A stretch of DNA of 64,000 nt from Vicia villosa (lineage: Eukaryota; Streptophyta; Magnoliopsida; Fabales; Fabaceae), in assembly GCF_029867415.1 (NCBI RefSeq), contig NW_026705454.1:372001-436000 (forward strand), in the 5' to 3' direction. The position numbers were made by a program, and so were the translations under genes. Shown here in pieces: positions 23,457-35,311 of the stretch. Numbering within the stretch: position 1 is the first letter of the stretch; every line of letters begins with the position of its first letter. The notes below the pieces were generated by a model. The model saw only the letters and a list, made by a program, of their open reading frames with translations. It made no database searches and had not been told where the DNA came from.

Positions 23457-25004
23457 TCATTCTTCAAGTCGGCGCTTCCTCTTCAATCCTCTGATTTCTT
23501 CTTTATGGGCCTTGACCATCTCGTTCTTTTCTTGAATAAGCCTATCAATCTCTCGCTCCCATGATTGTATTTGATCAGGTGAGATAAAGTCTTCAATCTT
23601 CCACTTGCGAGAGAAATAGTCAAGCATGCTATCTCGTTCTTTAGCATTAGCCACTAATACTGCTTTTTCTGCCTCAACCTCTTGTAGACGCTTTTCAAGA
23701 TCAGCCTTTTCTTGTCTTAAATGAGCAACGGTGGCAGCAAGGTCTTCGTTCGGAGCGGGTATATAAGGCTCCACTTCTACGTGAACCTCTGGAGGAGTGA
23801 TTCTTGGAACAACAGGTGTGTCAGATGGATATGGTATGCCAAACTCGACGACTCGGTCATAAATCCATTTAAAGTAAAGATCTGAAGGAGTACGGTCCCT
23901 TGTTCCCAAATCTCTTGCACCTACCTTTTTTACTTCGTACCAAGCTTTAATGAAACGCTTCTTCCTTTCGGTTGTACCTGAACCATGGTCAAAACTTTTC
24001 GCACTAAGATATATGGAGCGAGGCTTATCTTTCAGAGCAAAACCAAACTGATGTCGAGCAAGTATAGGATTATGAGTAATTCCTCCTTGGGTGCCAAGAA
24101 GAGGCACATTAGGAAACTCTCCACAGTGATCAAATAACTGAACTCCCTCTAACTCTTTTGGATACCAAATGATGTCATCATATGAAAGTTTCATAATCCT
24201 CTGGATCCAAGTTAAACCTTCTTCATTCTTTATTGCTGATCGGGGTAAGTGAGAAATAAACCACTTATGCAGGAGGGGAATGCATCCTAGAACACAACCT
24301 CGTCTCTTTGTCACTCTGGCATTGATGGAATGCAATAGATCGCCAAGTAGAGTAGGAACAGGATTCTTGCTAAGGAAGATTTTGATAGCAGCCCTATCAA
24401 CAACTTTGTCGCAACGGTGAAACAGAACTTGTCCATATATCAACAGAGTTAGAACACTTTCCAAGGCATCCATGCTTAGAGCTTCAGCAAAGATCTTGGC
24501 TTTCTCGCATAAGAAATCCATGGGTATCCCAGAATAGTCTCTTTTATTGATCCAAACCTCGTTGATTTCTGATCTTGGCAGGTGTAAAGCAGCAGCAATG
24601 TCTTCTAACTTAGGACCTCCTTCCTCACCATTGTAAGGGATTTGATCAGGTATGGGGATGTTCATTATATGAGAAAATTCTTCCAACGTAGGTACCAGTT
24701 GAAAATCTCTATAAGTAAAACAATGGAGAAGAGGATCATAAAACTGCATCATAGAGTTGAGGAGAGCTTCATCCACTTTGGTTCGCATTAAGCTTATCAG
24801 TTTGTTGAGAGGCTCGGAAAGAACGAGAGAACCAGTAATATCATCACATAAGAGTCTCAATGTAGTAGGTACTTTCTTGAAATTGAGGAAGAAAGGCTTT
24901 CGGATGAGAATTCCCATATTCAAATAACCTACAAAACAAATTATGGTTAAAAGACCTTTTTCTCCTTGAGATGGGTTAGTCATGTCATGAATGCATGTAT
25001 GCAT
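23457..25004 (-). CDS. Ogre ORF1, plant-mobile-domain-like protein
   Basis: 515 codons, uninterrupted, lying between the primer site and gag. An extra ORF upstream of gag is a known hallmark of Ogre elements, and its function is unknown. Residues about 30-390 resemble the plant mobile domain/aminotransferase-like family found in plant transposons (PTLEEFSHIMNIPIPDQIPY, GCIPLLHKWFISHLPRS). The last 110 residues are a strongly charged heptad-like coiled coil (RQEKADLEKRLQEVEAEKAV) ending in a basic KRKRRLEE. The start is uncertain: MHTCIHDM has two in-frame Mets, at codons 1 and 8. This is the only large ORF in the three Ogre copies without a stop, which is notable in an element without pol. 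No membrane segment or signal peptide is evident. Confidence 0.85.
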   Translation of the reverse strand: MHTCIHDMTNPSQGEKGLLTIICFVGYLNMGILIRKPFFLNFKKVPTTLRLLCDDITGSLVLSEPLNKLISLMRTKVDEALLNSMMQFYDPLLHCFTYRDFQLVPTLEEFSHIMNIPIPDQIPYNGEEGGPKLEDIAAALHLPRSEINEVWINKRDYSGIPMDFLCEKAKIFAEALSMDALESVLTLLIYGQVLFHRCDKVVDRAAIKIFLSKNPVPTLLGDLLHSINARVTKRRGCVLGCIPLLHKWFISHLPRSAIKNEEGLTWIQRIMKLSYDDIIWYPKELEGVQLFDHCGEFPNVPLLGTQGGITHNPILARHQFGFALKDKPRSIYLSAKSFDHGSGTTERKKRFIKAWYEVKKVGARDLGTRDRTPSDLYFKWIYDRVVEFGIPYPSDTPVVPRITPPEVHVEVEPYIPAPNEDLAATVAHLRQEKADLEKRLQEVEAEKAVLVANAKERDSMLDYFSRKWKIEDFISPDQIQSWEREIDRLIQEKNEMVKAHKEEIRGLKRKRRLEE

Positions 25005-25621
25005 GATGTTTCACAGAAAAACAAATCCACACAAATCACACAATTTTTGGCTTAAGGCTTGCATGGAGTTTGATCAGGTGTCCTTCCCAAGGGCATTTCT
25101 ATGGATAAGGAGATTTCAGCAACAAGTTCTACAAGTTATCCAGAATTGTCAGCCCTTCTAAAGCACCCTCGGACATGATGCATTTGCACCATGCAATGAT
25201 ACTTTGAGAAAGAACCTATCTGAATTGTAGCATCGGGTAGCGACTAGTTCTTAACATTTGTCAAGAGTAGTCCCCCCACTACGTTCCTAAAGGTCAAGAT
25301 GGGTTAAGGGTAACTAAAGGTCCTTGAGCTCCGGCGCACCCGTAGACACATACATAGACCCCCCTCATTTGAGAAAGGTGTGCATATGCTATGGAGTCCT
25401 AACTCAAGTGTGAACTTCATATTGACTCATCTCCCACATATGTGAAAGAGGTCGCCATGACTATGCCACTCCTAATCTTAAGTGTTCTTGAATCCGGGAA
25501 TAGGATTCGTCCTTCATTTAATTCCCAAAACGCCCCTGAAAAATAAAACAAACAAAGCAAACAATAGAAAACATTTAAGTGATTCCTAAAATTTTAAGGT
25601 AACCCCTCTTTTAATCGAAAG
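25005..25621 (-). other. Ogre copy 2 5' leader
   Basis: Untranslated leader between primer site and ORF1. Its first part matches the leader of copies 1 and 3 (TTACCTTAAA.TTTAGGA in element direction). No gene is seen. Confidence 0.7.
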
Positions 25622-25639
25622 TCCCCAGCAGAGTCGCCA
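25622..25639 (-). other. Ogre copy 2 primer binding site
   Basis: Plus-strand TCCCCAGCAGAGTCGCCA is the reverse complement of the 18-mer at 343-360. It lies four bases inside the 5' LTR end and fixes the element's orientation as minus. Confidence 0.92.
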
Positions 25640-25643
25640 GTTC

Positions 25644-28600
25644 TGTAATACGGTGAACTGACTTTTTATCGAGATGTTGAGGTAAAGCATGAGTCGCCAC
25701 CGACTTTTATTTTATCCAAACAAGTTAGAAAGGCTAAAAGAAACAGGAAAAAACCTTTTAAATAAAATAGGGTTCGGGGGGTAATTATGCAAAGGGAAGG
25801 TGTAAGGCACCCTTTGCATCCATGGTTTTCCATGGGCTCTTAGTTGCTTTGCTCGTTTTGAAAAGAAATGTAGAAGAAGAAGAAAAGTGGACTTTAGCTC
25901 GTAAATGAGCGTAGACATTTTTGAAGAATTATGAGAAAGAATATAGAAAAGTTTAGAGCAAGGCAAAGCAATTAAGGGCAATTACCTTATAGTTTTGAAA
26001 AAGAGGTTCTTTTAGCCTTTCAGGGTGAAAGGGTCTATCCTTGCCATAAGAGGGCAGGAAGCCTTTCATTTGGAGGTTGAAGGGTCGTCGAGTTATCGTT
26101 CGCCTTAAAACTGTCCCATGCCATAGAGAAGGCAGGTAGTCTAAAGGGAAGGATCAGAATAACCTTTTCGTAGGCAGCCAGAAGATACCTTAGCCTTTTT
26201 CGTAGGCAACTTTCGAGGGTCGAGGTCATATTAGTGTATCGAAGGCAGCATCATTAGGGACTTATGACCTTTATTTGTATCGAGGCAGTATGGCTGAGGT
26301 ATCCTCGTATTCGAGGGACATGGCTATTCTGCAAAAAAACACAAGGCAACAGGCAACAAGGCAACAGGCAACAGAGAGGTTACCCCAAAAGTGTGCGTGG
26401 GTGCAACAATCACGTGATTTTATTCAGAAAATTATCTTGTAATTAGGTGATTCTAATTAATTACAGACTTGCACTCCCTAGGATTACTAACCACGCAATA
26501 AATATTAACAGTAATGGGGAAGGGGAAAATGAAACCAGCGGAGGAGAGGGGAATTGTAACCAGCGGGATAATAAACAAAATGTAATTAAAAATAGTTTAG
26601 GGTTTAGGGTTACCGATACTCGTAGCTTTGGCAATTGACAAACCCTGAAGATTGGAAAAGAAAGAATAAACAAAAGAAGGGGTGAGTGCTTTATCGGTTC
26701 GAAGGCAATCATAGTTAACCCTAAAATAAGAAGGTAAAAAGAAAATAATAAGATAAGTAAATGGGTACTTAGCTTTGAATTTGATCTGGTATGGTTGGCA
26801 GTCGGAGGAAGCTCGGGGTTAACCCTGAAAAATGGCAAAGGCAAAGGCAGATAATAGGTGAATGTATGCACAGCTCAAAAAAGATTAAAAGGGTAAACCC
26901 TAAAAAAAAAGGAAAACAAAATAGACTTTCAGAATGAAATGAATAAGGCACTTAGCTTTGTGAAGGGCATGGCATGTAGTCGGAAGGTACTTGAAAAGTA
27001 ACCTGAAAAAAGGCACAAGAAATATAAATATCTTAGTGTATGGAATGATCTTCGTAATCCCTAATTAGGGTAAAAGTTAACCATGATTAATAGAATAAAT
27101 AAAGTCGAATTATTTAATTATTGGTTTTCAACCTAATTAATTAAATCAGTGAAAATAAGGTTTCGATTAAATAAATGACCTTAATATATTTGGATCAATT
27201 CATAAAGCAACTTACTTATACAAATAATTTATTAAAATCAATGGGAAGTAATTAAAATTATTTAGTAAAAATAAATAAGTATTTTATCTATTATGTCTAA
27301 AAGAAAAAAATATTTTTTAAGAGATTTATATGTATAAGAAATATTTAGACAAAACATATATAATAATAAATAAGAAAACAAAACAAAAACTAATTTTGTA
27401 TTAATAGAAGAAAAAATAAAAGAAAAAGGGCTTAACTTTCGATCCTGTGGGGGTGTGTTTAAGTCCTCATGGTGGTCCTTCATCCTCATATGCGTTAGAT
27501 CTGGCTTGGGAAGAGATCTAAAGGTTCCCAATGAAGGCCTACGATAGGCGCTCGTGCATGAGGTGTACTGGATCTGCAATCAGTTGAGTTGTTAAAAAAT
27601 ATTGTAAGAACTGGGGATCGAACCCAGGTTCTTTGGTTTGCCCAAAACGCCTCTTTCCACCCACGCTACGCTGTCTAGCTGTTATTAAAATGAAAAAAAT
27701 ATAATATGATAGATGCGAAAACAAGAAAATTTGAATAAAAAAATATCGCGCCCAGGCCCTTCATCTTCCTCCTTCAGCCTGGTTATTTTGCCCACGAAAT
27801 TGCTACGATCTTGCTACCCTATGTCCGTAGCCAAACCCTGCGAATAATCATCTCACACCACACAACATATAAATAACGAATAATTACATGGTTCGATCAT
27901 AAATTGCAAGCTGAATATGATAGTGTTCTTAATTTGGCCCAATTTAACCTCAATCCAGAATTCCCAAATTGAAGCTCAAGAACCCTAATCATGGTGGATT
28001 CTTTAACCTGCACTTATAATTAAATTAAACGATCCAGAAAGCATCATAACATCATTCTAACCATGAATATATGATCAAAATCTATTGAAAGTGCATGTAT
28101 GCATGAGTTTGATCTCAAAGTTTTTTAAGACAAACCGTGGGCGATATAGCGATGATATTGGACGTGTGCGACCTTGCAGATGATTCAAACGTCTTCAGCA
28201 AACATCCAAGATGCAAAATCAACCCTTAACAAGCTTTGAAATTCGCTGTAGTTCAGAGTACGATGTTGATTTTTTTGGAGAATTTTGCAAGATTCACTAA
28301 GGTTTCTCTGGCTGCAAAACCGTGTAAAAAAAACCTCCCTAGGGATCTGCACTTGTTGTTCTTATATAATAGAAGCATTTAGGGTTATAAAACTAGGAAA
28401 AATCTTGGTGATTTGCTTGATAGAAATTTGATTGAACTTTGAATTCAAACTTTCTAAACTTGCTCCAATTTCAATCTTTTTTCTTCAATAATGTCTTGCA
28501 CGAAATTATATTAATAATAGCACTTAAATGATGATTTAGTTTGGTTAGAACCAAAATAAAATCAATCTTTTCTATTTTCTTTCCAAATATTTGATTAATA

Positions 28601-29541
28601 TTGACTTTTTAATGAATAAAAATTCATATAAAATCAATTAATCATCAATAATTCGTGGCATGGAGATTGGAGCTTCTAGATGACTTGTATAGCAAGATTG
28701 GGTCATAAAATATTGGGCCCCTTTGCAAAGAAATTCATTTTGAAGCCCTTTTAGTTCATATTTTCCTCTTAAAATCGACAGACTTTGACAAGGCATATCT
28801 CCCTCAATTTTTAAGATATGGAGGAATTCTAGGCCTTTTTGGAAACCTTGGAGAGTCCTCTAACCAGTGTTTTTAGTCCCATGTCAAAATAATTTTCCAT
28901 GCTCCTTGTGTGTCCTTTTGAAAAAAAATGTTCTTTTGTTGACTTTTGAAAAGGACCTGTAATGTTTTGGTCCATATCTCTTAAACTAAGCATTTTTAGC
29001 CTTGCCATGTGAGAGACAATTTTGTAGAGAATCCAATTTCCTTCAAGATGAGCTTTGGATGGAAAATTTTGGAGGTTCCATGTGAGAGTTATGGCTGGTC
29101 AAAGTTCAGTTGACTTTTCCTATACAAAACCCTAATTTAGAAACTTTTTGATTTGTTGACTTTTGATCTTTCCTTGATGAACCATGATCAATTTTTGATC
29201 AAATGGTGAATGATACTTCAATATGAGGATCTTGACAAAAAATCAGGATTTTTGACTTTACTTTGACCGCAGTTGACTCATAGGTTAACCTAGTCGTCTG
29301 TTGATTTTTTGAACAATTGAGTGACCAATCTTTTGAGATGAGACTTGATATTTGTCATGGAGATGATGGGAGCTATATTGAGCCATATGAGATGCCTTGG
29401 AGTCATTGATTCACTGATTTTCCTTTGAGCAGACCAAACCCTAGTTTTAGAGCCTTGTATAGGAGAGTGTGTCTTGGAACTTTGTATATTGATTTGAATT
29501 TGAATAGGAGAAATAGTATGGGCAAATTTTGGGGTATGACA
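25644..29541 (-). repeat. Ogre copy 2 5' LTR
   Basis: 3898 bp, collinear with 15244-19143. Visible differences include a 3-bp deletion in the GAA run near 25875 and scattered transitions. The promoter should lie in its U3 part (toward 29541), but no clear TATA box could be assigned. Confidence 0.95.
27611..27690 (-). other. tRNA-like module in Ogre copy 2 5' LTR
   Basis: Same module as 17211-17284, with the T arm unchanged and one change in the A-box region (GCGTAGCG on the minus strand versus GCGCAGCG). Confidence 0.58.
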
Positions 29542-29546
29542 CAAAG

Positions 29547-30140
29547 AATCAGAAGATCAAGTTGCTGCATCTTTAGAGAATCTCAGAATTTCTGAAGAGC
29601 CAACAGTCAGAAGATCTTCTAGACTCACCTCAGCTCACTCAGAAGATGTGATTCTTGGAAAGAAAGATGATCCTATCAGAACTAGATCAGTTCTAAAGAA
29701 TGGTAGTCAAAATCAGCGACCAGAATCAGAAGATGAAAAGTTCTATTCTTCATCAGAAGCAAATGCAATGCAACACAACTGTCATCAAGTGTTTCTGATT
29801 GTGAACACGTGTTTGCACGATTGGTAAAAGCGTGAGTGAATCTGATGGGACGCCGCCCTAGGTAACTGTGTAAATCATTTCAATTACCACGTTCTCTCAC
29901 CTAACGTCACTTATCATTTAATGCAGTTGATTTCATTTGATTCTGTAACTGTTCATTCTCATAATTTTATTGCATTCTTTTTCAAATCCGTCTCCATAAA
30001 TACATTTCAAATCATAACGTTTATCTTTTTCGCTCCCATTCTCTCTCTCCTTGTGCATGCATTTTTGTAACCTCTTTGCCCTTTTCTCTAACCCTAAGCG
30101 CAAACCCAGAATTTGTTCTTGCAATCTCAGTACTGTTTCA
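29547..30140 (+). pseudogene. Copia integrase tail and deletion scar
   Basis: This resumes the integrase frame after Ogre 2 (ESEDQVAASLENLRISEE, then DDPIRTRSVLKNGSQNQ). In SIRE-like elements the reverse transcriptase begins just after this LRTRS..LK stretch. Here the similarity ends at about 29720 and is followed by unrelated sequence with stops. The whole RT-RNase H region, about 1.8 kb in relatives, is therefore missing. The exact break is not visible. 29760-30140 resembles the leader of the downstream ORF and carries no gene. Confidence 0.78.
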
Positions 30141-33100
30141 ATGGCTGCCTCATCATCTCTCAACGCTAGTTCATCTGCTCCTCTCCATCTTCAAGAAGAA
30201 GTTCATGAAATTGTTCCAGTTATCGCCTGCTCTATTTCCAAAAAGGAGTTAGAAGTTATCTGTGATCTTATGGTAGACTTTGACAGTCTTGAAGAACATG
30301 GGTATCATCTTAAAGAAGATATCATCTTTCAAGGATGAACCTCTTTATTTGCTGAGATCTGTGGACCGGTTTACCCAGATCTTGTAAAGGAATTTTGGGT
30401 GCATGTTGTTGTTGCTCCTAAATCTATTATGTCCTTTGTCCATGGGAAGTTTGTAGTTGTTACTGAAAACATCCTGAGAATGATGTTTGATCTAAGAAAC
30501 CCTGAGGGTGCTCATGAAATTGATCTAAGGGCTGATTGGGATGAAGTATTGGCTACTCTCTATAAAGATGTGAAGAAAACTGATCGTGTTAAGGGCATGA
30601 AGGATCTCTACAAAATCTGGACCAAGATTCTTCTGGGGTGTTTCTATCACAGGAAAGCAACCCATTCTGCAGATTTTGTCAACAATGAGCAGAAATACAT
30701 TATGTATTGCATTGCCACTCAGAAGAAGGTTGATATTATCTACATAATCTTCAACCACATGTGGAATGCTGTGAGGGATTCCAGAAATGCTTTCAGAAAG
30801 AAGAAGTGTACTATTATTCCTTTTGGAAGAATTATTACAAATCTTCTGGTTCATTCCAAGATTGTTGAGGACCTGGAAGCTCAAGGGACAATCAAAGATC
30901 TTGTTGTTGATACTGGAAGTTGCTTGAATGCTCTCACTTTGAGAAAGATGAGTGTTATTGATGTTGTTGTACAAACTCCTCAACCTCTTCCTGGAGCAAG
31001 AAGCAGAAGAGATCCTGTTCTTGGTGACTTTGAGTCCTTCTTCAGAAGTGAGATCCCAGAAGTCAGAACTATATATCTGAACTCACTCAAGGAAGAAGAA
31101 GGCAAAGTTGCTCCTGCTAAAGGTGGTCGCAAGAAAGTTTCCACTTCCAGGCCTGCTGCTTTAGAAGATGTTTCAGAAGCTGCACCTGATGCTGTTGTCA
31201 AGAAGGAAAGAAGGACAAAGAGAAAATTTGATCATCCTTCTGTTAACCAGGAAAAGGTAGTCCAAAGTGTAGCTGCTGCTACTGAAGTTGTTGCGAAAGC
31301 TGCTCAAGAAGAAGTTGTTGCTGAAGAAGTTCAGAAAGTTGTAGTTGAAAAAGAGACTGCTGAGAAGAAGAAGAAGAAGAAGAGAAATATGAAAAATAAG
31401 AATGTGGAAAGTAAAAAGGCTGTTGAAAAGAAGGAGACAAGAAAAAGAAAATTAATCTTAAATGATTCGGATGCAGAAGAAGAAGATCAAGAAGCTGTGA
31501 ATCAGCCAGAAGGAACTATTCAAGGACCAACAACTCAAGTAGTTGAAGGTCAGAAGGCTGCTGATAATGAGAAGGAGAGACTGGAATCTGCCAGAAGAAG
31601 AGAAATTTCTCTTGGAAAGGCTAAGATTGTGGAAGTGCAGAAGAGTAAGAAGCAGAGGAAACTGGAGGCTGTAGTTGAGGCTATTCAGAAGGTATCCAAA
31701 GGTATACATCTCTCTGAACCTGATTCTGTTCCTGCCTTACGTTCAGAAGTTGCACCAATAGCTGTTGCTCAAACCCCTGAACCAGTAAATCAACCAGAAA
31801 AAGCCCCATCATAATCACCCATAAACATCCATGTTCTCACACCTCCTTCTTCTCCTGTAACCAAAACCCTTACTCCTCCTCATTCACCCATCACCAATGT
31901 TCCCATTCCTTCATCTCCACCCACAACCAACCTTGCTTCTGACCAGGCAATTGAAAACCCTGTCCTTGATATACCACCCCTTCAAACTCTCTTTCCACCT
32001 CACACAAATATATCCCTTTCTCAACCCCCACCTCATGCAAACTATGAACCCTTTCCTTCCACCTCTCAAAATAATTCTGCTGTATCAGATATTCCAGATT
32101 CTGCATCACATGAGCAATTGCTCCGTGACTGCAATTACACACCCAAGCCTCATCCTGAAGCTGAGATGGTAGTGTTAGATTTTGAGAATGAAGCAGAATC
32201 ATCTTTTCGTTTGGATAGAGAGCCTCAACCCTATTCTGTCCCAAACCCAGATTCCCCCATAGCCAAAATAAACTCCCGCCGAGCATACCCTATTGGTGTA
32301 ATCTATGAAATGGTAAAGAGGAATATCAGAAGAATCTTTGATACTCTCAGAATAGTTGAAAATGCTGGATTAAATGATGTTGCTATGCGAAAATTCTGGA
32401 GAATCTTCCGAAGAAAAGCAGATGCTTATTTTGAAGAACTTCAAGAAATTTGTGTGGAACTCACTCCACGACCTTGTGGAATTCTGAGACCCTATGAAGA
32501 CTTCTGGTTCAGTCGTCTTGGAGGGAGATATATCTTTGAAGAGAAGGAATTCACTGATGAACTTGTAGAAGCACGAATTGCTGCGGATATGGAAGCTAAT
32601 CCTTGCAGGGATATTGTGGTATGGAGACCTAAGTATCCAGTTCTGACTGGAGACTTCAAGTCCTTGTTCGACTTTCTGAGGGAAAATCCTTCTGAGGAAG
32701 ACCCCAATTTGGTCATTCCAGAAGTTGTTGACCCACCAGAAGTTGAAGGTCCTTCTGCCCCAAGGAATCTTGCTGCCATTCTTCAAGCTCTTGAGAATGG
32801 AGATTCTGATCTTCCTGCTGCAGAATATGAAGGAGATGCTTCTATGGAAGAAGCTGATGCTGAAGATCATCCTGCTGGGACTATTCCTGTTGAAGAAAAT
32901 CAAGGTGATGATCTGACTATGGAAGCTGCGGTTCAGAATGCTGTCCCTTTGAACAGAAGTTGTGAAGCTTCTTCTGGTGAACCCTCTCTTCTGGTGAAGA
33001 CTATAGAGGTTATTCAGAAGAACCAAGCTGAGCTATCTTCTCGCATGGACGCGCAAGATACTACCAATGCTGAGTTCCGCACTTTCATGGAAAGGCAGAC

Positions 33101-33164
33101 TGAGAGAAATGCTGGGATTCATGACATGCTAGCCAAGATTATGTCTAAGCTAGGGTCGTCTTAG
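30141..33164 (+). pseudogene. Long ORF in envelope position of copia, two stops
   Basis: A single reading frame of 1008 codons from MAASSSLNASSSAPLHLQ, broken only by TGA at 30336-30338 and TAA at 31812-31814. The N-terminal 300 residues resemble the 'putative plant transposon protein' domain common in legume retroelements (FWVHVVVAPKSIMSFVHGK, ENILRMMFDLRNPEG). A Lys/Glu-rich region follows with a run of lysines (31365-31400), then a Pro-rich stretch, a second folded-looking part (RRAYPIGVIYEMVKRNIRR), an acidic segment and a C-terminal coil (AELSSRMDAQDTTNAEFRTF). SIRE-like elements often carry an extra 'env-like' ORF here. No signal peptide or membrane segment is seen, so an envelope role is not supported by the sequence. 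Confidence 0.78.
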
Positions 33165-34162
33165 TCTTTGTGTCTTAGTAGTTTCTCTTTGTTTCTTGCA
33201 TCTTTCTTCTATGCATTTTCTTATACTTCTGACAATTCTCCTTTTGCTAATCAATGAAAATTATCCTTCCTTCTCTCATATTGTTTGTTTTTCATCTGAA
33301 TCTTTTATGTTTTTTGATGTTATGACAAAAAGGGGGAGAAAATGTGATAAATGATCTGATTTATATTATCAGTTGCTGGGAGAAAGTCTCCACATTTCTA
33401 ACAAGAATTTGCAAGTTCTATGTCTTTGAGTGTTTTGCAGGAAGTGAAGATCTTCTTAAAAGCTCAACATGAGAAGCAAAGACATGGGGAAAAGCAATTC
33501 TGTATAGAATCAAGCTCATGAAATTTGAAGCAAGCTGAGTGCTATAAAGCTTCAAGATCAGAAGCAAGAAGGAAGAATGTTCTGATATTCTGATGATAGA
33601 ATATGCTCTAACACATTCTTATTCCTTATATGTTCTGATGCATGTTTTAGTTCTAAATATGCTCTGAAACATTACTGTTTTTTGCTCTAATACATATTAT
33701 ATGTTCTGATACATATTTTATGTTCTGATTCATTCTTGCTCTGACTGTTGTCGTTTAGTTTGTTCTGTAATATTTCAGGATGTATAGATGCTCTGATGAT
33801 GCTCTGGTACATTCAACAATGTTCTGATACAATCTAGCATGCAATGATTCAAGAAAAAATTCAAGCTCTGAAGCTGTGCTATGGAAGCAAGAATCAGAAG
33901 CTATGAATGTTCTGAAGATCTAAGCATACGTGATCGTCTCAACTGAAATGGAAAATACTCAGGGAAGTCCTTTATTTATAAATTTCTTCCAGTATTTATT
34001 TCAGGGGGAGATTATTTATCTCAGGGGGAGATTGTTAATCTCAGGGGGAGACATATTCACACACTATGTTTATATGCTTATGCTATAGTTGTGTAATTGT
34101 CTTTAGCCGTCTGATATTCTGATCGCAAATTCATATCATTTATGTATGTTTTTGTCATCATC
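33165..34162 (+). other. Copia 3' untranslated region with TTCTGATACAT repeats
   Basis: No gene. Dispersed short copies of (T)GTTCTGATACAT occur at about 33580-33840. Several purine tracts resembling the element's PPT are also present: AAAAAGGGGGAGA near 33327, and three copies of CAGGGGGAGA at about 34002, 34022 and 34042. Confidence 0.7.
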
Positions 34163-34176
34163 AAAAAGGGGGAGAT
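34163..34176 (+). other. Copia polypurine tract
   Basis: AAAAAGGGGGAGAT sits directly before the 3' LTR start TGTTAGAACA, the expected plus-strand primer of SIRE-like elements. Confidence 0.9.
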
Positions 34177-35306
34177 TGTTAGAACAAGATTTGTTCTGAT
34201 CAATATTCTTAGTTTTGATGATAACAATGTATATGAATTTTGTATGAGATAATGTGGTACTCTAATACAATGCAACTTCCATTTCAGGAATTATATAAAG
34301 AGTATGCACAAAATCAGCGCAAGAAGCACTGACTCAAAAGGTTCAGCATGCAACATCAGAACATGGTCTGGCAAGACATCAGAAGATGGTCAAGCAGAAT
34401 CAGAACATGGTCTATGGAAGCATCAGAAGGACTTGAGATCAGAAGCAAAAGCACTGAAGTTCTCATGGTATCACGCTCAGAAGCACTTCAAGGTCAGAAG
34501 ACAAGAAGATGCTCTGCACCAAGCTGTTTGACTCTGATGATATTCAAACGTTGTTCACACAAACATCAAATCATAAGCAAGTACTAGCTGGCAGGCTACA
34601 CTGACTGACAAAAGGAACGTTGAAAGCTATTAAAGGCAACGTCAGTAGACACAGCAAAAGCAAGGCTCGAGGTAGTTGATAAAAGAGTGAAACATTAAAT
34701 GCAATGTTGTACGGAATATGCAAAGCATTAAATGCTCCCAACGGTCATCTTCTCAAACGCCTATAAATAGAAGTTCTGATGAGAAGCTGAATACAACACT
34801 TGCGCAAATATACAGAAATACTGTCAAATTCAAAAAGCTCTCAAACTTCATCTTCAACCTCACTACATTGCTGTTGTAATATATTAGTGAGATTAAGCTT
34901 AAACTTAAGAGAAAATCACATTTGTGATAATAGCTTTATAAGAAGCATTGTAACTCTTAAAAGAATTTGTTTATATTAAGTTGTAAGAACTAGAGTGATC
35001 AGGTTGTTGATCAATATACTCTAGAAAGTCTTAGAGGGTATCTAAGCAGATTGTTCCTAGAGTGATCAGGTTGTGATCAGTATACTCTAGAAGACTTAGA
35101 AGTTGTCTAAGTGGAAAACCATTGTAATCTCGTGTGATTAGTGGATTAAATCCTCAGGTGAGGTAAATCACTCCAAGGGGTGGACTGGAGTAGTTTAGTT
35201 AACAACGAACCAGGATAAAAATCATTGTGCAAATTGTTTTTATCTTACAAGTTTTAAATCTACACTTATTCAAACCCCCCCTTTCTAAGTGTTTTTCTAT
35301 CCTTCA
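34177..35306 (+). repeat. Copia 3' LTR
   Basis: 1130 bp, the same length as 10814-11943 and collinear with it. About twenty substitutions were noticed by eye, with two compensating one-base indels in the G run near 35175 and the C run near 35275. It is followed by ATGTG, the target duplication. Confidence 0.94.
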
Positions 35307-35311
35307 ATGTG

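Larger units (their letters stand above)
15244..29541 (-). mobile_element. Ogre copy 2, complete non-autonomous element
   Basis: 14,298 bp, bounded by TGT...ACA LTR ends and a perfect CAAAG duplication (15239-15243 and 29542-29546). In its own direction (right to left): 5' LTR 29541-25644, primer site, ORF1, gag remnant, about 2.2 kb of non-coding DNA, 48-bp tandem array, 3' LTR 19143-15244. The LTRs are 3898 and 3900 bp and differ at well under 2% of sites by eye, so it is the youngest insertion in the stack. There is no protease, RT, RNase H or integrase. Confidence 0.95.
10814..35306 (+). mobile_element. SIRE/Maximus-like Ty1/copia element, host of Ogre copy 2
   Basis: Span from TGTTAGAACA to TATCCTTCA with a perfect 5-bp duplication ATGTG (10809-10813 and 35307-35311). 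Both LTRs are 1130 bp, with about twenty differences by eye. The element's own sequence is 10814-15243 plus 29547-35306, about 10.2 kb. Order: LTR, Met-type primer site, gag, protease, integrase, long ORF in the envelope position, PPT, LTR. The integrase and the very long Ser/Glu-rich gag tail place it in the SIRE/Maximus group. RT and RNase H are missing, so it cannot move by itself. Confidence 0.92.

Noticed and set aside
32370..33026. 218-codon ORF on the minus strand opposite the copia long ORF
   Set aside because: Antisense shadow of the long ORF and no recognised domain.
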